Source: [Clostridium] symbiosum (GTDB lineage: Bacteria; Bacillota; Clostridia; Lachnospirales; Lachnospiraceae). From it: a stretch of 64,000 nt of DNA. The translations under genes and the position numbers were made by a program. Positions 61,235 through 64,000 of the stretch are shown here, piece by piece. The notes beneath the pieces are model-generated. The model was given only the letters and a program-made list of their open reading frames with translations. It did no database searches and was not told the DNA's origin. Position 1 is the stretch's first letter. Every line of letters begins with the position of its first letter. The stretch covers positions 3,094,001 through 3,158,000 of the forward strand of contig CP143946.1 in NCBI GenBank assembly GCA_036419695.1, read 5' to 3'.

Positions 61235-62323
61235 ATGAAAAGACTAGCGAAAATCCAAATAATCATGTTGTTTATTTGTCTGCTTTTTAAATGTATACCC
61301 GTTTACGCCAGTACAAATGAAGAAAAATGGCTCGAACTTCTTGAAGACTGGGAAAATGAAGACGACTCATTATCAAATGCATCCCCATCAAATGCCACTC
61401 CCAGAGGAAATTTGCTAGGAGATTGTTCAGTCAATTGTACAGGTTTAGGTTCCGGGAAGATTGCAATGAATATAATTTCCAGTTGTAAAGTATATTGTGA
61501 TTCCATGAATCATGCTATGGCATTACAAAAATATGACTCTTCTAGCGGTGAATACGAAGAAGTTGCCAGATATGCTTTTGCAGATTACAAGCTCTCACCA
61601 GGAGGCATAACCACCTCTTCTATGATTGTTGATAATCTTGAACCAGGTAAATATAGGGTCAGGGGGCTACATTCATATTATTTAGACGACGAATTTGAAG
61701 TTTATAATAGTAAAACAAATCCTATTACTATAACTGGAACTCCTACATCGTCTAGTCTTGCTTCTGTTTATTACAATACTAACCTTGTAGGACATGATAC
61801 TCCGGAAACACAACATATGCGTATATTACTTACTAATCGTGGATTCTTGACTAATGTGAATTTCAATCCTTCTGCTTTGACGTTACTTGAATCTATAAAA
61901 AAAGAGAAAGTAGTACATTATTTGGGCCATGGATGGCCTGGTAGAATTGATAACCAATTTGCAAAACTTTCTGGAAACGAAATATTAGCTAACGTAGTTG
62001 AAAGTCCCATTGATTTTATTTATCTTGAAGCTTGTTTTACTGCTACTCCCGATCCAGAACACAAACTAGGTGATGTTGATGATGCCCTTTACCAAGTCGG
62101 AGCTGGAGCCACACTTGCATTTGGGACACGTGTGGAGGCCTCTTCTCTTACAGATGGAATACATTTTTATTCAATGACTCTTTTTGATCTTATTTTTACA
62201 GAGGGGTATAATATGGTTGATGCAGCTCAAGAAGCACTTAATGCAACATATGAAAAATATGAGTATTATTTCGGAGCAGATAGCTATGAAACACATGGCA
62301 ATTACACCTATACTAAGAATTAA
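61235..62323 (+). CDS. Secreted caspase-/gingipain-/CHAT-like cysteine peptidase candidate
   Basis: The 362-residue protein has a signal peptide (MKRLAKIQIIMLFICLLFKC...PVYA). A Ser/Asn/Pro-rich linker (~42-58) is followed by a beta-sandwich-like domain with several cysteines (~60-165) and a C-terminal domain. The C-terminal domain has VVHYLGHGW (His232) followed by FIYLEACFT (Cys267). A hydrophobic strand plus LGHG, then a strand plus xACxT, is the His/Cys dyad layout of clan CD peptidases (CHAT, C25 gingipain, caspase). The last helix region (DGIHFYSMTLFDLIF) also fits. It is probably an exported protease, or a degenerate adhesin using that fold. Operon with the upstream paralogue. Confidence 0.6.
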   Translation: MKRLAKIQIIMLFICLLFKCIPVYASTNEEKWLELLEDWENEDDSLSNASPSNATPRGNLLGDCSVNCTGLGSGKIAMNIISSCKVYCDSMNHAMALQKYDSSSGEYEEVARYAFADYKLSPGGITTSSMIVDNLEPGKYRVRGLHSYYLDDEFEVYNSKTNPITITGTPTSSSLASVYYNTNLVGHDTPETQHMRILLTNRGFLTNVNFNPSALTLLESIKKEKVVHYLGHGWPGRIDNQFAKLSGNEILANVVESPIDFIYLEACFTATPDPEHKLGDVDDALYQVGAGATLAFGTRVEASSLTDGIHFYSMTLFDLIFTEGYNMVDAAQEALNATYEKYEYYFGADSYETHGNYTYTKN

Positions 62324-62337
62324 ATAATTCGTCTAAA

Positions 62338-62370
62338 AAGAGACAGCCTTAATGGTTGTCTCTTTTTTTT
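62338..62370 (+). terminator. Terminator after the His/Cys secreted protein gene
   Basis: AGAGACAGCC / GGTTGTCTCT stem followed by T8. Confidence 0.85.
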
Positions 62371-62374
62371 ACTT

Positions 62375-62450
62375 ATGGGCTTTAACCTGTTGAGTGCGTT
62401 GGAGTTTCTCAGGTGAGAAACTCCAACGCACTCAACAGGCTAAAGCCCAT
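62375..62450. repeat. 76-bp near-perfect palindrome
   Basis: ATGGGCTTTAACCTGTTGAG, then TGCGTTGGAGTTTCTC, faces its reverse complement, which ends GGCTAAAGCCCAT. Only one mismatch (A/G) occurs in about 36 bp of stem, with a very short loop. It lies between the accessory strip and ssrA. Confidence 0.85.
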
Positions 62451-62487
62451 AAAACAAAAGAGCCTTGATAAATCAAGACTCTTCCGA

Positions 62488-62848
62488 TGGAGCAGACGGG
62501 AGTTGAACCCGTGTCCAAAGACCAATTCCCTGTTCTTCTACTATCGTAGTCCGTTCTTTGACATTCCCTCTATCCTGCGGAAACGAACATCCTCAGGACT
62601 TCAGTAGATCCTAATACGTCTGACGGTCCGGAACCCTCCCGCCATCGTTTCTCACATAGTCGATGCCAGATTCTTAAAGTGTGAGTGCTCTAAGGCTGAC
62701 AACAGCCAAATTAGGCTGCGTAAGCTAATTTATTATTGTTAGCGTTTAATTTTAAGTTTGCCATTTAACGCATCGCATGCGGATAGCTTCACCAGCTGCA
62801 TGATCCCTGTCGAAACCGGTACTGCCCCTTTAAAGGGTTTTATGCCCC
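62488..62848 (-). ncRNA. ssrA: Transfer-messenger RNA (tmRNA)
   Basis: The minus strand starts GGGGCATAAAACCC and ends GTCTGCTCCA, with GGTTCAACTCCC as T arm. The tag reading frame gives ANLKLNANNNKLAYAA followed by TAA. The tRNA-like ends pair (GGGGCA/TGCTCC). It rescues stalled ribosomes with SmpB, whose gene is the next one upstream on the same strand. Confidence 0.96.
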
Positions 62849-62889
62849 ATTATCTTATCATGTTCCAAAACGTCTGTCAATGGGGGCGG

Positions 62890-63351
62890 CTAGTTATTTC
62901 TTGCCTTAAATTCCCTCTCGATTTCACGTTTTGCATCCTTTTTGGCGATATCGTCGCGCTTGTCGTAAAGTTTCTTACCTCTTGCCAGGCCTACCTCCAC
63001 CTTCACGAGGCTGCCCTTAAAATACACCTGCAGCGGAACCAGGGTATAACCCTTTTCCTTAATCTTTGACTGCATTTTCCTGATTTCCAGCTTATGAAGC
63101 AGAAGCTTTCTGGTGCGCAGCGGGTCTTTGTTGAAAATATTCCCCTTCTCATAAGGGCTGATATGCATTCCATAGACATAGACCTGGTTATTTTCCACTT
63201 TAATAAAGGACTCCTTGATGCTGCACTTTCCCATACGCAGCGATTTTACCTCTGTCCCGTAAAGCTCAATCCCTGCTTCATACTTTTCGTCGATAAAATA
63301 ATCATGATACGCCTTCTTATTATTGGCAATCATCTTAATGCTTTCTCCCAA
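62890..63351 (-). CDS. smpB: SsrA-binding protein
   Basis: 153 residues with ANNKKAYHDYFIDEKYEAGIELYGTEVKSLRMGKCSIKESF and RKLLLHKLEIRKM, the OB-fold SmpB. The start is TTG at 63351 after GGGAGG, supported by the conserved N-terminus MGESIKMIANNKKA. An ATG six codons in is possible. It binds the tRNA-like part of tmRNA; the two genes are co-directional. Confidence 0.95.
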   Translation of the reverse strand: MGESIKMIANNKKAYHDYFIDEKYEAGIELYGTEVKSLRMGKCSIKESFIKVENNQVYVYGMHISPYEKGNIFNKDPLRTRKLLLHKLEIRKMQSKIKEKGYTLVPLQVYFKGSLVKVEVGLARGKKLYDKRDDIAKKDAKREIEREFKARNN

Positions 63352-63450
63352 AATAACAACCTCCCTTATCTTGCTTTGAGTAGTATATCATCTGTGTTCA
63401 GTTATAGTCAAGCCAGCTCTTGATGCATAGATTACCTGCAGATATGATAA

Positions 63451-63563
63451 ATATGTCGATTTTTGTTATTTTCATGAGCATAATAACAATAAAATCGGAG
63501 GTATATATATGACTGCTTCAGAAAATGCAGCAGGGCATCCCCGTTTACAGGGACGCCCCGTTT
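63451..63563 (+). other. Hairpin-SD-short ORF-terminator cassette (possible small RNA or leader peptide)
   Basis: A CGATTTTTGTTATT / AATAACAATAAAATCG hairpin is followed by CGGAGG and an ATG (63510). This opens a 26-codon ORF (MTASENAAGHPRLQ...), which itself contains a GGGCATCCCC / GGGGACGCCCC terminator stem with T5 at about 63532-63564. The ORF runs through the terminator, so the ORF may be fortuitous. Confidence 0.35.
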
Positions 63564-63628
63564 TTCTACCAATATATTGTTTTATTTGACTCTATTAAAC
63601 GTTTGTAAAGTACGTTTATCCTTTCCGT

Positions 63629-64000
63629 TTAATACCACCGTACCATCGGCAAATCATTGTTAATTCCATTCGTAAATAAAATCTGATGTATGTCAATGAT
63701 TCCATTATGAAATGTGGCGGCGCAGGAAGATAAATATAACTCCCACATCCTGACGAATTGTTTATCAAATCTTTGTTCCACCTCATCCATATGGTCTTCA
63801 AAATTCTTTTTCCAACACAAGAGAGTGCGGTTGTAATGCAACCGCAGGTTTTCTACATCCAAAGTGTGAAAATCATCTTCTGCTGCGCTAAAAAGCATTT
63901 CCCTCAAACTGGGGATAACGCCTCCCGGGAATATATATTTTTTAATCCACGGGTCGCCTTCATGCTCTTTCAGGCTGCTAATAAAGTGAAGTAGAAATAG
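63629..64000 (-). CDS. cfa: Cyclopropane-fatty-acyl-phospholipid synthase, C-terminal part (cut by window edge)
   Basis: The minus-strand frame is open to the right edge and ends at TAA 63629. The visible ~123 residues include WIKKYIFPGGVIPS, TLDVENLRLHYNRTLLCW, VRMWELYLSSCAATFHNG and NNDLPMVRWY. These are the conserved C-terminal blocks of CFA synthase, a SAM-dependent methylene transferase acting on membrane lipids. Confidence 0.88.
   Translation of the reverse strand, partial: LFLLHFISSLKEHEGDPWIKKYIFPGGVIPSLREMLFSAAEDDFHTLDVENLRLHYNRTLLCWKKNFEDHMDEVEQRFDKQFVRMWELYLSSCAATFHNGIIDIHQILFTNGINNDLPMVRWY

Noticed and set aside
62413..63069. Plus-strand ORFs across tmRNA and smpB
   Set aside because: They are shadows of ssrA and smpB.
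1..64000. CRISPR arrays
   Set aside because: I saw no regularly spaced short direct repeats with unique spacers; the repeats present are long palindromic elements.

Overview
The window looks like chromosome from an anaerobic Gram-positive of the class Clostridia, most likely the Lachnospiraceae. The evidence is AGGAGG-type ribosome binding sites, a dgt-dnaG-rpoD-trmK-Nif3 macromolecular-synthesis cluster, a minimal SufC/SufB pair, a T-box before thrS, a class A RNase P RNA, pyrBI of the zinc-binding type, and numerous transporters, regulators and clostridial-type small proteins. Most genes between 20 and 57 kb are on the minus strand.

Layout: 1-5.8 kb holds a metabolic set on the plus strand (amino-thiazoline hydrolase-like fragment, DJ-1/PfpI protein, Old Yellow Enzyme-type oxidoreductase, APC permease, EamA exporter), followed by two tandem paralogous GntR-type regulators (5.8-7.8 kb, minus). 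8.1-12.1 kb is a three-gene ABC export-type operon (ATPase, large secreted/membrane-anchored protein, MacB/FtsX-like permease). 12.1-14.9 kb is an accessory strip of very small genes: a broken ORF, a ribbon-helix-helix protein with AAGTAC repeats, two related small membrane proteins, and an XRE regulator with twin palindromic operators. 15.2-16.5 kb is pyrBI and 17.3-17.7 kb is rnpB.

A family of large (0.67-0.9 kb), GC-rich, multiply palindromic interspersed repeats occurs at 16.5-17.3, 17.9-18.6 and 27.9-30.6 kb, with terminal scraps at 37.1 and 50.8 kb. One copy abuts an IS110-family element and another is split by an IS3-family element. 20.5-27.8 kb is a housekeeping block (nucleoside kinase, Nif3, TrmK, RpoD, DnaG, dGTPase). 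30.8-34.3 kb carries an intracellular subtilase and the minimal Suf pair. 34.6-42.5 kb is a probable catabolic cluster (SMP-30, two aminotransferases, RpiR regulator, NhaC antiporter, HD protein, DRE-TIM aldolase). 42.7-43.3 kb is a graveyard of two gene fragments, followed by two tRNA-Leu genes. 43.8-49.3 kb holds a solute-binding lipoprotein next to a very large hybrid histidine kinase that includes a GGDEF domain. 49.4-53.7 kb is infC-rpmI-rplT and thrS with their leaders. 53.7-57.7 kb has GNAT, MATE, a GHL10 glycoside hydrolase and a coiled-coil protein.

57.9-62.3 kb is strikingly AT-rich and probably horizontally acquired. It holds an XRE regulator, gene remnants, two related immunity-like proteins, two paralogous secreted proteins, and a secreted protein with an apparent His/Cys dyad of caspase/gingipain/CHAT type. 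This secreted three-gene module is the best candidate here for an undescribed system. The window ends with ssrA (tmRNA), smpB and the C-terminal part of a cyclopropane-fatty-acid synthase.
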